From: Flavobacteriales bacterium
GTDB taxonomy: Bacteria > Bacteroidota > Bacteroidia > Flavobacteriales_D > Parvicellaceae
NCBI GenBank assembly: GCA_025210295.1
Contig: JAOASC010000046.1
Coordinates: forward strand, 248,001-312,000
Direction: 5' to 3'
DNA: 64,000 nucleotides
Part shown: positions 17,223 to 26,942 of the stretch, piece by piece
Layout of the letters: each line of letters opens with the position of its first letter
Position numbering within the stretch: position 1 is the first letter of the stretch
Translations under genes and position numbers: made by a program
The notes under the pieces: model-generated
Seen by the model: the letters and a program-made list of their open reading frames with translations, nothing else
Told to the model about the DNA's origin: nothing
Database searches by the model: none

Positions 17223-20200
17223 TTACCTAAACAAACTCAATGTCCCTTTATACACTACTCCATTTAAGTCTATTATATAGAAATAAGTTCCTTCTGGCAC
17301 TTTTCTTCCACTTTCCTTTTTTCCATCCCATTTAATTGAACTTCCATCTGATTCGAAAATTAGTTGTCCCCACCTGTTAAACACAACAAACGAAGTACAT
17401 TCTTCAATTTCTGGGTTAAGTGCTACTTCGAAGAAATCGTTATCTCCATCTCCGTTGGGAGTAAACACATTAGGAGGAAGTGCTGAGAACAAGTCATTAA
17501 AGATTAACGTATTTCCATTGATTGTTAAGGTATCGTTACATCCACTTGGATCTGTGGTCACCAAAACAGCAGAGTAAGTTCCGTCATAATCAAATAAGTG
17601 TACTGGGTTTTCTTCCGTAGAGGTTGTTCCATCACTAAAAGTCCAGTTATAACTTGATGCATTTGTCGAATTATTCGTAAAACGAACGGTTGTTCCCTCA
17701 CAATCAGCTTCAACTTGAGTACTAAAACTTGACTGAGGAGCACTTAACGTGGTAATGGTCACTTGAGCTTGATCTTGACAACCTGCCACATCAGTAACAC
17801 TAACAACATAAGTCGTTGTATTGGTTGGCGTAGCTGTAGGAGTTGCAATAGATGGATTATCCAGCCCTGTAGTAGGAGACCACGAATAAACATCTCCTGG
17901 TGCACCATTTACGAATAAAGAGACGCTTTCTCCTACACAAATGGCAGTATCAGGCATAGTAGAAACCTCAAAAACTTCAACCGTTACACTAGCTGAATTT
18001 TCACAACCATTACCATCAGTTCCAACTACCGTATACTCAGTTGTAGACTGTGGAAAAGCAAAAGGATTGCTAATTATAGCCGAACTTAATGATTGACTAG
18101 GTGTCCAGGTATACGAAACTGCTCCACTTGCTTGTAATTGAGTGGTATCTCCAATACAGACATTAACGGTGGATTGTGTATGGGCTTGAAGAGTTGGCAA
18201 AGAATTAACGACTACTGTCACTTGTCCTTGAGAACCACAACCAATAGTATCAAAACCAGCAACTAAATATGTTGTTGTAACTGTTGGATAAACAACTGGG
18301 TTGGCTATTGTAGTGTCAGAAATATTGACGTTAGGAGACCATGCATAAGCATCTCCTCCACTAGCAGAAATCTCGACAGAGTCTCCCACACAAATTTGAA
18401 CTGTTGGGCTTGTTGAGATAGTTGGAGATTGGTTTACAAAAACAGTAACGGTATCTGTATTACTACATCCATAGTTATAGGTTCCTTCTACTACATAAGT
18501 TGTTGTAACAATAGGGAAAGCAAAAGGACTACTAGTGGTAGAGTCACTTAAAGAATCTCCTGGAGTCCACAAATATAGACTTGCTCCTGTAGCTGTTAAT
18601 TGAACAGTATCGTTCACACATATTCGTTGGTCTGATCCTGCATTAACGATTGGCAGCGGATAAACAGCGATATTAACAGAATCGTTATTTACACATCCAT
18701 TACTATCCGTAACAGCCACATAATATGTCGTTGAATCTAAGGTATAAGACCAAGGGTTAGCGATTGAATCATCCGCTAAATCAACAGAGGGGCTCCATGC
18801 GTAACTTTCCCCTCCAGAAGCCATCAATTGAGCCGAATCTCCATGACAAATTAAAGTATCTAACCCTGCATTAGCATTAGGGAGTGGGTTTACAATGACT
18901 TGAGTTGTATCCGTATTTACACAACCATTGGCATCAACACTTGTAACGATAAAACTTGTTGTATCTACTGGAAACGCCATAGGATCAGCAATTTGGTCAT
19001 TTGTTAAAAGTTGACCATTATTCCATGAATACGAAACCCCTCCTGAAGCATTTAGCTGAGCTGTATCTCCTATACAAATTTGCACAGCATTTCCTGCATC
19101 GATAATAGGCAAAGGATTTACTGTGACCAAGATGGTATCTGTTCCAGTACATGTATCATTAGAAGTATAAACAATAAACGCTGTAGTGACTAAAGGGAAT
19201 ACTGTTGGATTAGCTAATGTTGAATCGATAATACTTGCAGACGGAACCCAGGCATAATCTGTCCCATTTACAGCTGTTGGATTGCCTCCTATCACGATAG
19301 AATCACCAGCACAAATTGTCGTATCCATTCCTGCATCTGTTGGAACATTTCTACTGGCTGCAACTAAGACCGTATCTGAATTCACACAACCATTGGTATC
19401 TGTTACCTGCACAATGTAAGAGGTGTCAACTGTTGGTGTCACAACAGGATTTGCAATTGTTGTATCAGAAATATTAAAGTTAGGAGACCAAGCATACGTT
19501 ACTCCTCCTGTGGCATTCAACTGTGCTGTTCCTCCTGGACAAACCCACACATCTTCACCAGCACTAACTATTGGTAAACTATTGACATTTACGGTTACGG
19601 TGTCTGAACCAAAACATCCATTGGCATCTGTTCCTGAAACAATGTAAGACTGCGTGGTAGTTGGGTACACTAATGGATTACTAACAGCAACGTCATTTAT
19701 AGCAATATTTGGAGACCAGTTGTAGCTAGTAGCTCCTGATGCTCCCAATTGCACAGTATCACCGATACACAAAGCTGTATCCTGGCCAGCATTTATGACT
19801 GATTGATTAACTATAACCCGAACTGTGTCTGTATTGATACAAGATCCTCCTCCCATATTAACCGTTAAAACATAATCGGTTGTGACCTGTGGATAAACGG
19901 AAGGATTTAACGTTGTTCCATTAATTACATTTCCTAAAGGACTCCAACTTGATGTATAAGCATTAGCGGCAATAACCGAAGCACTTAATTGAGCGGTATC
20001 TCCAGCGCAAATTGTTACGTCAATTCCGGCATCAACAGTTGGACCTGAAGTTTTCGTAACATTAAGACTAATTGGCGCTGAATTACAACCAAATTGGTTC
20101 GTTGCTGACAGCGACACTGTTCCAGCACCAACACTTCCCCAATGTATATCTACAGAGGATCCATTATTTGCTATAATATTTCCTCCTATTACCGACCAAT

Positions 20201-21542
20201 TATATGTCGTATTGGGAACAGTTTGTGTAGTATAAGTTTGCACCGAATTTTCACAAATAATTACAGGGCCTATAATTGTATCAGGTGGAGCTACAGGATT
20301 TACCGTAATTTGAAAAACATTATTATTTGCCTTTGGTGGACATCCATTATCTGTTGCAGAAACTTGAAATTGATAGGGTAAGTTTTGAGCTTGTCCACAG
20401 ACTGTTGTCCAACAAAAACTTGTAGAAACAGTATCTAAACCAGAAACTGGTGAATTTACAGTAGCTGGTGGGTTAACACTGTTAGGATCAAAAATTTGAC
20501 CATTAACTTCTAAAGTAACACTATCTCCTTCTGGGTCATCATAACCAAAATCAAAACATAAAGTTTCTCCTTCAGTTACAGTATATTGAGTACTGGTTGA
20601 ACCTAAAGATGGGGATAAAGAGGGCGTTCCATTTGCAGAGCAGTTTAACACCAACAATTGCAAATCTCTTCGAGTAACACCTATCAAATTTCCATTCCTA
20701 TACTCCTTTATTTCAACAGCAACAACATAGTCACCAGTAACTGGTGGATAATACGAAGTTAATCCCGTTGAACCGTTAATATAAGAATACCCTCCTACTC
20801 CAAAAGGAGAAGCCATGTTATATCCTCCTGCGTACGTCACATTTGGAATATTCCATCCTAAATTGGGTTGAGGAGGAAGAGGTGCTGGGTTATTTGAATT
20901 TGCAAATCCATTATAAGGGGTAACAAAGCTAAATACTAACAAATCTCCATCTGGATCATAAGCAGTATTCAAAATCGTAGTGGTGTCCCCTGCACATAAA
21001 AATGGAACAGGATCATCTGTAAATACAGGAGATGTATTAGGTAGTAAAGGGGAAGGTATAAAAGCATGAAAGGCCATCGACTCTGAGGGTATTAAGTTTA
21101 CAATACTCCCATTCCTACAACATCTTTCATAGAAGACATGATAACCATTAAAATTAAGTGGTAAATCTACAAATCCTTCATAAACACCTTTATAAATACA
21201 AACATTTGATCCTATTGGACAGTTCCCAGGAAGATTAGGGTCTATCTGATTGGAATCAACCAATGTTATTGTTGCATCTGTAATCCATGTTTTGTCACCT
21301 CCATTTAGTGGATCATTTTGTACATCATGTCCATAAATACCAATGGTTAAGTTCGGTCCTTCTGGCTGCGGTATATTGGATGTTGCATCACAATTCGTAT
21401 AGGTTGTTAAAATAATTTTATAACGATAATTGGCTCCAAATTGACCAACGTACTCATATCCTAAGTTTCCACCTATTAGATGAGTTGCGAATGCTCCCAA
21501 ATACGATAAAATAAATACAGATAATAGTAATATTCTCTTCAT
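17223..21542 (-). CDS. giant secreted repeat protein with T9SS type B sorting domain
   Basis: 1439 residues. Signal peptide to about residue 20, an N-terminal cadherin/Ig-like region (20-420), then about eleven Ig-like repeats of about 80 residues (430-1265). Each repeat has the pattern AGxDxxIC.GD(T/S)xQLxASG..YxW(S/T)P, ANPxVxPxxTTxYxVxxTDxNGC and a linking TVTVNPLP, with paired Cys. A PKD domain (about 1265-1345, TWSFSDG type) is followed by the gliding-motility-type C-terminal domain starting at NVFTPNGDGDNDFF and ending VYKGTLSLFR, the type B CTD that directs secretion through T9SS with a PorP/SprF partner. Likely a cell-surface adhesin or filament related to SprB-like proteins. It sits between another T9SS cargo gene (five bases upstream) and a small barrel protein. 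Confidence 0.93.
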   Translation of the reverse strand: MKRILLLSVFILSYLGAFATHLIGGNLGYEYVGQFGANYRYKIILTTYTNCDATSNIPQPEGPNLTIGIYGHDVQNDPLNGGDKTWITDATITLVDSNQIDPNLPGNCPIGSNVCIYKGVYEGFVDLPLNFNGYHVFYERCCRNGSIVNLIPSESMAFHAFIPSPLLPNTSPVFTDDPVPFLCAGDTTTILNTAYDPDGDLLVFSFVTPYNGFANSNNPAPLPPQPNLGWNIPNVTYAGGYNMASPFGVGGYSYINGSTGLTSYYPPVTGDYVVAVEIKEYRNGNLIGVTRRDLQLLVLNCSANGTPSLSPSLGSTSTQYTVTEGETLCFDFGYDDPEGDSVTLEVNGQIFDPNSVNPPATVNSPVSGLDTVSTSFCWTTVCGQAQNLPYQFQVSATDNGCPPKANNNVFQITVNPVAPPDTIIGPVIICENSVQTYTTQTVPNTTYNWSVIGGNIIANNGSSVDIHWGSVGAGTVSLSATNQFGCNSAPISLNVTKTSGPTVDAGIDVTICAGDTAQLSASVIAANAYTSSWSPLGNVINGTTLNPSVYPQVTTDYVLTVNMGGGSCINTDTVRVIVNQSVINAGQDTALCIGDTVQLGASGATSYNWSPNIAINDVAVSNPLVYPTTTQSYIVSGTDANGCFGSDTVTVNVNSLPIVSAGEDVWVCPGGTAQLNATGGVTYAWSPNFNISDTTIANPVVTPTVDTSYIVQVTDTNGCVNSDTVLVAASRNVPTDAGMDTTICAGDSIVIGGNPTAVNGTDYAWVPSASIIDSTLANPTVFPLVTTAFIVYTSNDTCTGTDTILVTVNPLPIIDAGNAVQICIGDTAQLNASGGVSYSWNNGQLLTNDQIADPMAFPVDTTSFIVTSVDANGCVNTDTTQVIVNPLPNANAGLDTLICHGDSAQLMASGGESYAWSPSVDLADDSIANPWSYTLDSTTYYVAVTDSNGCVNNDSVNIAVYPLPIVNAGSDQRICVNDTVQLTATGASLYLWTPGDSLSDSTTSSPFAFPIVTTTYVVEGTYNYGCSNTDTVTVFVNQSPTISTSPTVQICVGDSVEISASGGDAYAWSPNVNISDTTIANPVVYPTVTTTYLVAGFDTIGCGSQGQVTVVVNSLPTLQAHTQSTVNVCIGDTTQLQASGAVSYTWTPSQSLSSAIISNPFAFPQSTTEYTVVGTDGNGCENSASVTVEVFEVSTMPDTAICVGESVSLFVNGAPGDVYSWSPTTGLDNPSIATPTATPTNTTTYVVSVTDVAGCQDQAQVTITTLSAPQSSFSTQVEADCEGTTVRFTNNSTNASSYNWTFSDGTTSTEENPVHLFDYDGTYSAVLVTTDPSGCNDTLTINGNTLIFNDLFSALPPNVFTPNGDGDNDFFEVALNPEIEECTSFVVFNRWGQLIFESDGSSIKWDGKKESGRKVPEGTYFYIIDLNGVVYKGTLSLFR

Positions 21543-21547
21543 TGATA

Positions 21548-23863
21548 TTATTTTCTTATTATAATTTTTTCTAAATGATTTTCTCCATTAGTATACCTTA
21601 TTGTTAAAAGATAGATACCGTTTACAAGTTCATTTAATTTTAGTTTCAAAAACAATTCATTGGTATTGGCTGTCATCGTTTGCACTAATTGTCCATCAAT
21701 GGTATACACATGAATTGACTCCATTCTGTAAAAGGTATTACTAACATTAATCGTTCCATTTGTTGGATTAGGGTAAATTTCCACTTCATTTAAATGTTTT
21801 TCAACAATTGTTGTAGTATCTACTTCAGGCTCTGTTATTATTAAAGAATAATCTTCTACTTGACCTCTTGTTAAATCATCACAACTCGATAAAGCTGCCC
21901 CCACTTCATCTGAAAGCACTCTCATTCTTAGCGGCGTATCCCAAACTACTCCCGAAGATGGGATAACAATATTTCCAGTTGGATGATAACTATTTAAAGC
22001 TTCCAAAACTATTTCAGCGTTATCAAAAGCTCCATCATTATTAAAATCTATCCAAACTCGAGTATCTTGTGGATTATCTACTCCTGTTCTAATAACGATA
22101 GGATAACTTGTTCCTCCAACTATACTATCATTATATTGACAAGAGTAATCTTGATAACCATCTTCTGCTCCATCAGAATAATTTGAAAAACCATACGCAG
22201 GATTAAAGCCTAGGTTGAATTCTACCTGATAAATACCATATCCGCAACAATGTCCTAAAGTTGCCGGAGTACATTGCGCTTCAACTAAACTGTTTTCTAA
22301 ATTTACTTGAATATAGTTGGTGTAAACAATGGTATCTGAACCAAATTGATTGGTTACAATTAAACGAATATCATACACACCACTCGATTGATAATCATGC
22401 GTTGGGTGTTGTTGAATTGAAGTATTTCCATCTCCAAAATCCCATAACCAAGAGGTAGGAATATTTGTTGACCAATCTGTAAATGTAACTGTTCCTTCGC
22501 AAGTAATCGTAGGATCAACTTCAAACGCTGCTACAGGAGGTACTGTTGCCTGTTCTACAATGATAGTATAATCTTCTGCTTGACCATAAGTTGGATTGGT
22601 ACAAGGAGTAGGAACTGCATTCAGGTCGTAATCGGCGATCACTCTCATTCTTAAAGGGGTATTAAGAACTGCATTTGATGCGATGGTTACATTTCCTGCT
22701 GTAGACAAAGCACTTGTATTCGATATTATTTTCTCTGTTAAATCATCAAAAACACCATCGTTATTATAATCAATCCATGCCACACAGTTATGGTTTGTTG
22801 GTTGGGCATGTTGTATGGTAATAGGATATGTTTGCCCTGCAAAAACTACTGTTTGGGAACAAGTATTATCTAAATATCCCTCAGCTGCATCACCAGAAGA
22901 CTCATTAATGGTGTTGAAGTTTACATTGGTTATTCCAAATCCCAACGTTCCATTTTGTGTTACTGGAGTACATCCTGCAACTACAGGTGTTTGAGCAGAT
23001 AAATTAACTGTAACAAAATTCGTCTTCGTTTCTATATGACTTCCAAACTGGTTGGTTGTTGTTAATTGAACAGTATAGGTTCCTGATGCAGTATACACAT
23101 GTGAGGGGTTTTGCTGCGTACTGGTATTTCCATCTCCAAAATCCCATGACCAAGTAGTTGGATCTCCTGAAGATTCATCAAAAAAACTAATTTGCCCTGA
23201 ACATGTTGTTACTGAACTCACAGAAAAATCGGTAACAGGAGGAACATTTGGAGCTTCCCACTCCAATTGTATATTTGGTCTATTCGATGACTCACTAAAT
23301 GAAAAACCATTTTGAGTTACCGAACAAACAGGCTGATTATCTCTTCTGTAATACAGCACACTATTGTAGGAAGTAGTCGAATAATACATTTGCGCATTCC
23401 CTGTATAATTGGTATTTTCAAAACAGGTTTCAATAATAAGGTTTGAAACTCCATCCCAGTAAAAGGGACTTGAAAAATTATGCGTATTCCACCCTGAAGT
23501 TTCAGTATAGGCTACAGTAGAGAAAACTGTTGTTAATCCTGTTTCAAAATCATCGTTAACATTCCACTCTGTTTTTGTGGTGAGTCCCATTGCAATATTA
23601 AAATTAGCCATTGCTACACCATTGGCTGTAGCAACATTAAATGACAAACTTGATATATTTCCGGCTGTCATCCCAGCAGTATTCAGTTCTGCTGCCCTAA
23701 TAATGATCTGATGTTTTGCTCCATCATAGTAATTTCCATATGGAGCTGGATATGATGTATTCCCATTGGTTGTATTATCGGTACCTATAGTAATAGTTGT
23801 TTGCCCCCAGCTGCACATTGATACCAAAAGCAGTAAATAACTAAACATTGTTTTTTTCTCCAT
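21548..23863 (-). CDS. secreted PKD/GEVED-domain protein with T9SS type A sorting domain
   Basis: 771 residues. Signal peptide, an N-terminal beta-sandwich (25-205; ITIGTDNTTNG), then two PKD domains (WSWDFGDGNTSTQQNP near 235 and WLWDFGDGNTSIQQHP near 475), each followed by a GEVED domain with Asp-rich metal-type loops (WIDYNNDGVFDD, WIDFNNDGAFDN). The C-terminal about 75 residues (EIYPNPTNGTINVSN to KIIIRK) form a type A T9SS sorting domain, which is cleaved on secretion and leads to surface attachment or release. No catalytic motif is visible. First gene of a three-gene minus-strand cluster. Confidence 0.93.
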   Translation of the reverse strand: MEKKTMFSYLLLLVSMCSWGQTTITIGTDNTTNGNTSYPAPYGNYYDGAKHQIIIRAAELNTAGMTAGNISSLSFNVATANGVAMANFNIAMGLTTKTEWNVNDDFETGLTTVFSTVAYTETSGWNTHNFSSPFYWDGVSNLIIETCFENTNYTGNAQMYYSTTSYNSVLYYRRDNQPVCSVTQNGFSFSESSNRPNIQLEWEAPNVPPVTDFSVSSVTTCSGQISFFDESSGDPTTWSWDFGDGNTSTQQNPSHVYTASGTYTVQLTTTNQFGSHIETKTNFVTVNLSAQTPVVAGCTPVTQNGTLGFGITNVNFNTINESSGDAAEGYLDNTCSQTVVFAGQTYPITIQHAQPTNHNCVAWIDYNNDGVFDDLTEKIISNTSALSTAGNVTIASNAVLNTPLRMRVIADYDLNAVPTPCTNPTYGQAEDYTIIVEQATVPPVAAFEVDPTITCEGTVTFTDWSTNIPTSWLWDFGDGNTSIQQHPTHDYQSSGVYDIRLIVTNQFGSDTIVYTNYIQVNLENSLVEAQCTPATLGHCCGYGIYQVEFNLGFNPAYGFSNYSDGAEDGYQDYSCQYNDSIVGGTSYPIVIRTGVDNPQDTRVWIDFNNDGAFDNAEIVLEALNSYHPTGNIVIPSSGVVWDTPLRMRVLSDEVGAALSSCDDLTRGQVEDYSLIITEPEVDTTTIVEKHLNEVEIYPNPTNGTINVSNTFYRMESIHVYTIDGQLVQTMTANTNELFLKLKLNELVNGIYLLTIRYTNGENHLEKIIIRK

Positions 23864-24037
23864 AATCTCCTAAATAACTTTGTTAAAAAAAATTATATAT
23901 AATAAATAAGACTCTTAAACACTATAAAAGGTTGTCTATCAAATCACAATAGCAAACTAACAACAATAAATGTAGAGTTAAAAATCTTTTTTTATTGATT
24001 TAGAATAAGAAAATTACCCTTAGAACAAAACTTTCAC

Positions 24038-24045
24038 TAATTTTG
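24038..24045 (+). promoter_or_regulatory. -7 box TAATTTTG for ndk
   Basis: TAATTTTG matches TAnnTTTG, 39 bases before the ndk ATG. No convincing -33 element. Confidence 0.5.
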
Positions 24046-24084
24046 TGGCTTATTATTTTAATTTAAAATTCAAAAAAACAAAAA

Positions 24085-24507
24085 ATGGCAGGTACTAGAA
24101 CATTTACAATGCTTAAGCCTGATGCTGTTGAAGATAACAACATCGGAAACATTCTTCAAATGATTACAGATGGAGGATTTAAAATTGTTGCAATGAAGTT
24201 GAGACAATTAACAACTGAACAAGCAAAAGAATTTTATGCTGTTCACAGTGAACGTCCTTTTTATGGAGAATTAGTAGAATACATGACATCTGGTCCTATT
24301 GTTGCAGCTGTATTAGAGAAAGATAATGCTGTTGCTGATTTTAGAACATTAATTGGAGCTACTAATCCTGCAGAAGCTGCTGAGGAAACAATTAGAGCTA
24401 AATATGCTGAATCTATCGGTAGAAATGCTGTTCATGGTTCTGATAGTGATGAAAATGCTAAAATCGAAAGTGATTTTCATTTTTCAGCTGAAGAATATGT
24501 AGGATAA
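24085..24507 (+). CDS. ndk: nucleoside diphosphate kinase
   Basis: 140 residues, the normal size. Transfers phosphate from ATP to NDPs through a phosphohistidine. N-terminus [11 protein letters not shown], conserved hexamer contacts, and the active-site His117 in [11 protein letters not shown] are all present. A single gene with its own promoter box and a strong terminator. Confidence 0.98.
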   Translation: MAGTRTFTMLKPDAVEDNNIGNILQMITDGGFKIVAMKLRQLTTEQAKEFYAVHSERPFYGELVEYMTSGPIVAAVLEKDNAVADFRTLIGATNPAEAAEETIRAKYAESIGRNAVHGSDSDENAKIESDFHFSAEEYVG

Positions 24508-24526
24508 TTTTATTTTTCCACTATAC

Positions 24527-24560
24527 AAAAAGGGCTTAATCAAATGATTAAGCCCTTTTT
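24527..24560. terminator. bidirectional terminator between ndk and the HmuY-like gene
   Basis: AAAAAGGGCTTAATCA (24527-24542) pairs perfectly with TGATTAAGCCCTTTTT (24545-24560), a 16-base stem with a two-base loop flanked by A and T runs, between convergent genes. Confidence 0.92.
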
Positions 24561-24597
24561 CTTTATAATAGACCTTGTTTTTATATCATCGTTAAAC

Positions 24598-25827
24598 TTA
24601 TTCTATTACAAGCTTTTGAGTTCCAACTCTATTCTCTGATTGAATCATAACGTTATAGATTCCTGAGTTTAAAAATGAAACATCTATTGTTTGCTGATTA
24701 AATCCTGCTCCATAAAACTCGTTATTGTATACTGTTTTTCCTTGTAGGTCATAAATTGTGATTACTGCATCATTTTCTAATTCGTACAAGAAAGTTACTT
24801 GATTAGAAGCTGGATTAGGATATAATCCTAAATTAATTCCATTATTTTCCTCAATTGATACAGCAGAAATCATTTCTTTAGTAAATTCAATATTACCATT
24901 TGTAGACCCTCCAAAAGCGGTAAAAATGATATGCCAAATATTTCCAGCTCTATCAGTCACAAAATAACTTAAATCGTCCTCCATGATATAAGAATATGTA
25001 GAAAAGTCAAATGATTTCCAATCGAAACCAATAACATCAATTGCTTCTTCTTCTGTATAATCGCTCCATAAAGCAGTAGCAGTTGATACATTTCTAGCTT
25101 CTCTTGTTTTTAATCCTCTGTTCATTAATATTCCAGTAGATGGATAGTACCCTCCTTGTGGTTGAGGAGCTAAATATTTCATTGCTACAAAGTCCCATGT
25201 TCCTGTTGCAGGCTCTCTATCTATCACTGTTCCATTATCTAATGAATAATAGAAATAGTTTTTATCTGAATAATTGGATAATTGAATTGACTCACTAACT
25301 GTATTGGAGTTATCTAAGTTGGCATATTTATAGTTATAATGTCCATTTGCCAATGTTTGGATCCATATTTTTTTATAGTTTCCTGCTAAAGTTTTAATTA
25401 CATATACAGAATCACCTGTTACATAATGTGTTGTTGGGTTATAAGCTCCCCATCCATAATCAAAAGAACTACCATTAGCAGTTGTATTAAAAGCTCCATA
25501 ATCCCAGCTTTCACTTGAATTGTAGTTTTGAGACCAACCAGAGATTCCTGCTGTATCTACTGTTGCAAAATCTGAGGTATCGCCATTTGGATAGGTATAT
25601 AACTGAACCCCTTTTCCATCATTGATTCTGATATCAACACCAAAAATACTGGTATTGAATGCTAAGTCCCAGTCTTCGTTGGTGATATTCGAAACTTCTC
25701 CGTCTTCTAAACTATAGAAAACAGCATTAGAGTTTCCTGCCCCAGTTGATATCATGTCTGAAACCTGCTGTGCATTCATCGAATTTAATGCAATTAACGA
25801 TAAAGCTGATAGTAATATTCTTTTCAT
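24598..25827 (-). CDS. HmuY-like heme-binding protein with T9SS type A sorting domain
   Basis: 409 residues. Signal peptide to about residue 19, then a HmuY-type domain. Two phrases typical of this family occur (EDWDLAFNT near the start and IDVIGFDWKSFDFSTYSY near 270), both paralleled in the neighbouring HmuY lipoprotein (SWDLGFET, IDVIGYDWKYYDF). The last about 75 residues (LGLYPNPASNQVTF to GTQKLVIE) are a T9SS type A tail. So unlike classical lipid-anchored HmuY, this copy is predicted to be exported by T9SS. It has its own upstream region with a TTTAGA-n5-TCTAAA palindrome, separate from the receptor operon. Role as hemophore is inferred. Confidence 0.87.
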   Translation of the reverse strand: MKRILLSALSLIALNSMNAQQVSDMISTGAGNSNAVFYSLEDGEVSNITNEDWDLAFNTSIFGVDIRINDGKGVQLYTYPNGDTSDFATVDTAGISGWSQNYNSSESWDYGAFNTTANGSSFDYGWGAYNPTTHYVTGDSVYVIKTLAGNYKKIWIQTLANGHYNYKYANLDNSNTVSESIQLSNYSDKNYFYYSLDNGTVIDREPATGTWDFVAMKYLAPQPQGGYYPSTGILMNRGLKTREARNVSTATALWSDYTEEEAIDVIGFDWKSFDFSTYSYIMEDDLSYFVTDRAGNIWHIIFTAFGGSTNGNIEFTKEMISAVSIEENNGINLGLYPNPASNQVTFLYELENDAVITIYDLQGKTVYNNEFYGAGFNQQTIDVSFLNSGIYNVMIQSENRVGTQKLVIE

Positions 25828-25917
25828 CCTTTTATGTATTAATTTATTTTATATTTTTTTTGATTCACTGACAAAGTAAAGAAGTAAATGAGAGAAGAAA
25901 GCTAACAAAAATCATTA

Positions 25918-25934
25918 TTTAGACTGTCTCTAAA
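25918..25934. promoter_or_regulatory. palindromic operator TTTAGACTGTCTCTAAA
   Basis: Perfect six-base arms TTTAGA and TCTAAA spaced by five bases, and the symmetry extends outward (TTA/TAA). It lies 91 bases upstream of the T9SS HmuY-like gene and downstream of the HmuY lipoprotein gene. Three more copies with identical arms and spacing occur in this window, all intergenic. Its form is like the metal-regulator boxes of the DtxR/MntR class; the regulator is not in the window. Confidence 0.6.
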
Positions 25935-25982
25935 TAATTTACTTTTTTATGACATTTACCAAACCTTTTCATGACACAAAGG

Positions 25983-26942
25983 CTATAACTTTTGTATTTC
26001 AAAAGTTGGTGTTCCCTTATCTCCATTCTCATTATAGAAGTCTATAAAATGTAATTTATAAAAAATCCCCTCAGTAGTTTTTATTAGATAATTTTGATCT
26101 AAATGCACGGTATAATTTGCCAACGAAAAATCATAATATTTCCAGTCATAACCGATAACATCTATAGCATCAGAAAAATTATAGTTCCCAATATCTTCAC
26201 TTGTTATGTCAGCAAACTCCTTATCAAATACTTTTGCAGTTTGTACACCATTCCTATTCGCTAAAACTCCTGTTACAAGGTATTCTTCATGTAAATCTAC
26301 AAAGACATAAGTATACTGGGTAAATTGAATATCCCATGCTTCTTTATTGGGCTCTACTTCTACTTCTGCTCTAGTGTCACAAGAAAAAGCTACATAATTT
26401 AAAGCGTCATCTTTAGTGATGGTGATCATTTCATCAGATGTTCCATTTAAATTTGCGATTCTAAACGTATAGGTTGTACCTGAAACTGATTGAAATTCTA
26501 TTTTACAAAACCCTCTATGCGCTCCTAAATGATCATTTCCTCTATTAACGACATAGATACTATTTGTATTTTGCCAATCACCTATTGCTGTAGAGTCTAA
26601 ATTCCCTGAGGGAACATCAAATAACCAATCCAAACCGACGGTATCAGTAACGGCATTAAATGTAGTATTATTCACCTTTGCTATGGACATAAAGTTTGCT
26701 GAGTTCAAAATAACGCTCGAACCGTTTACCCCTGTCTCAAAACCTAAGTCCCAAGAAGTCTTAATATTTTCACTTACAAATGCATTAGTTTCTAAATCAA
26801 AAAAAGCTTGTTTTCGATAATCAGTTCCCATTTCGAAAGCATTGGAAATCACATTACCCGCCTGATGTTTCAAAACAGGTATTTCATCTTTTTTACAAGC
26901 AATGACACTCAACAACAATATGATATATATAATTCTTTTCAT
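25983..26942 (-). CDS. hmuY: HmuY family heme-binding lipoprotein
   Basis: 319 residues with a lipoprotein signal (IILLLSVIACKKDE, lipobox Cys16). The body has HmuY features: SWDLGFETGVNGSSVIL, YKLHF strands and IDVIGYDWKYYDF. HmuY captures heme from host proteins and passes it to its TonB receptor; axial ligands in Porphyromonas HmuY are two histidines. Here GNDHLGAHRGF offers two candidate histidines, not proven. Its ATG overlaps the stop of the TonB receptor gene (ATGA), so the two are coupled as in hmuRY operons. Confidence 0.9.
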   Translation of the reverse strand: MKRIIYIILLLSVIACKKDEIPVLKHQAGNVISNAFEMGTDYRKQAFFDLETNAFVSENIKTSWDLGFETGVNGSSVILNSANFMSIAKVNNTTFNAVTDTVGLDWLFDVPSGNLDSTAIGDWQNTNSIYVVNRGNDHLGAHRGFCKIEFQSVSGTTYTFRIANLNGTSDEMITITKDDALNYVAFSCDTRAEVEVEPNKEAWDIQFTQYTYVFVDLHEEYLVTGVLANRNGVQTAKVFDKEFADITSEDIGNYNFSDAIDVIGYDWKYYDFSLANYTVHLDQNYLIKTTEGIFYKLHFIDFYNENGDKGTPTFEIQKL

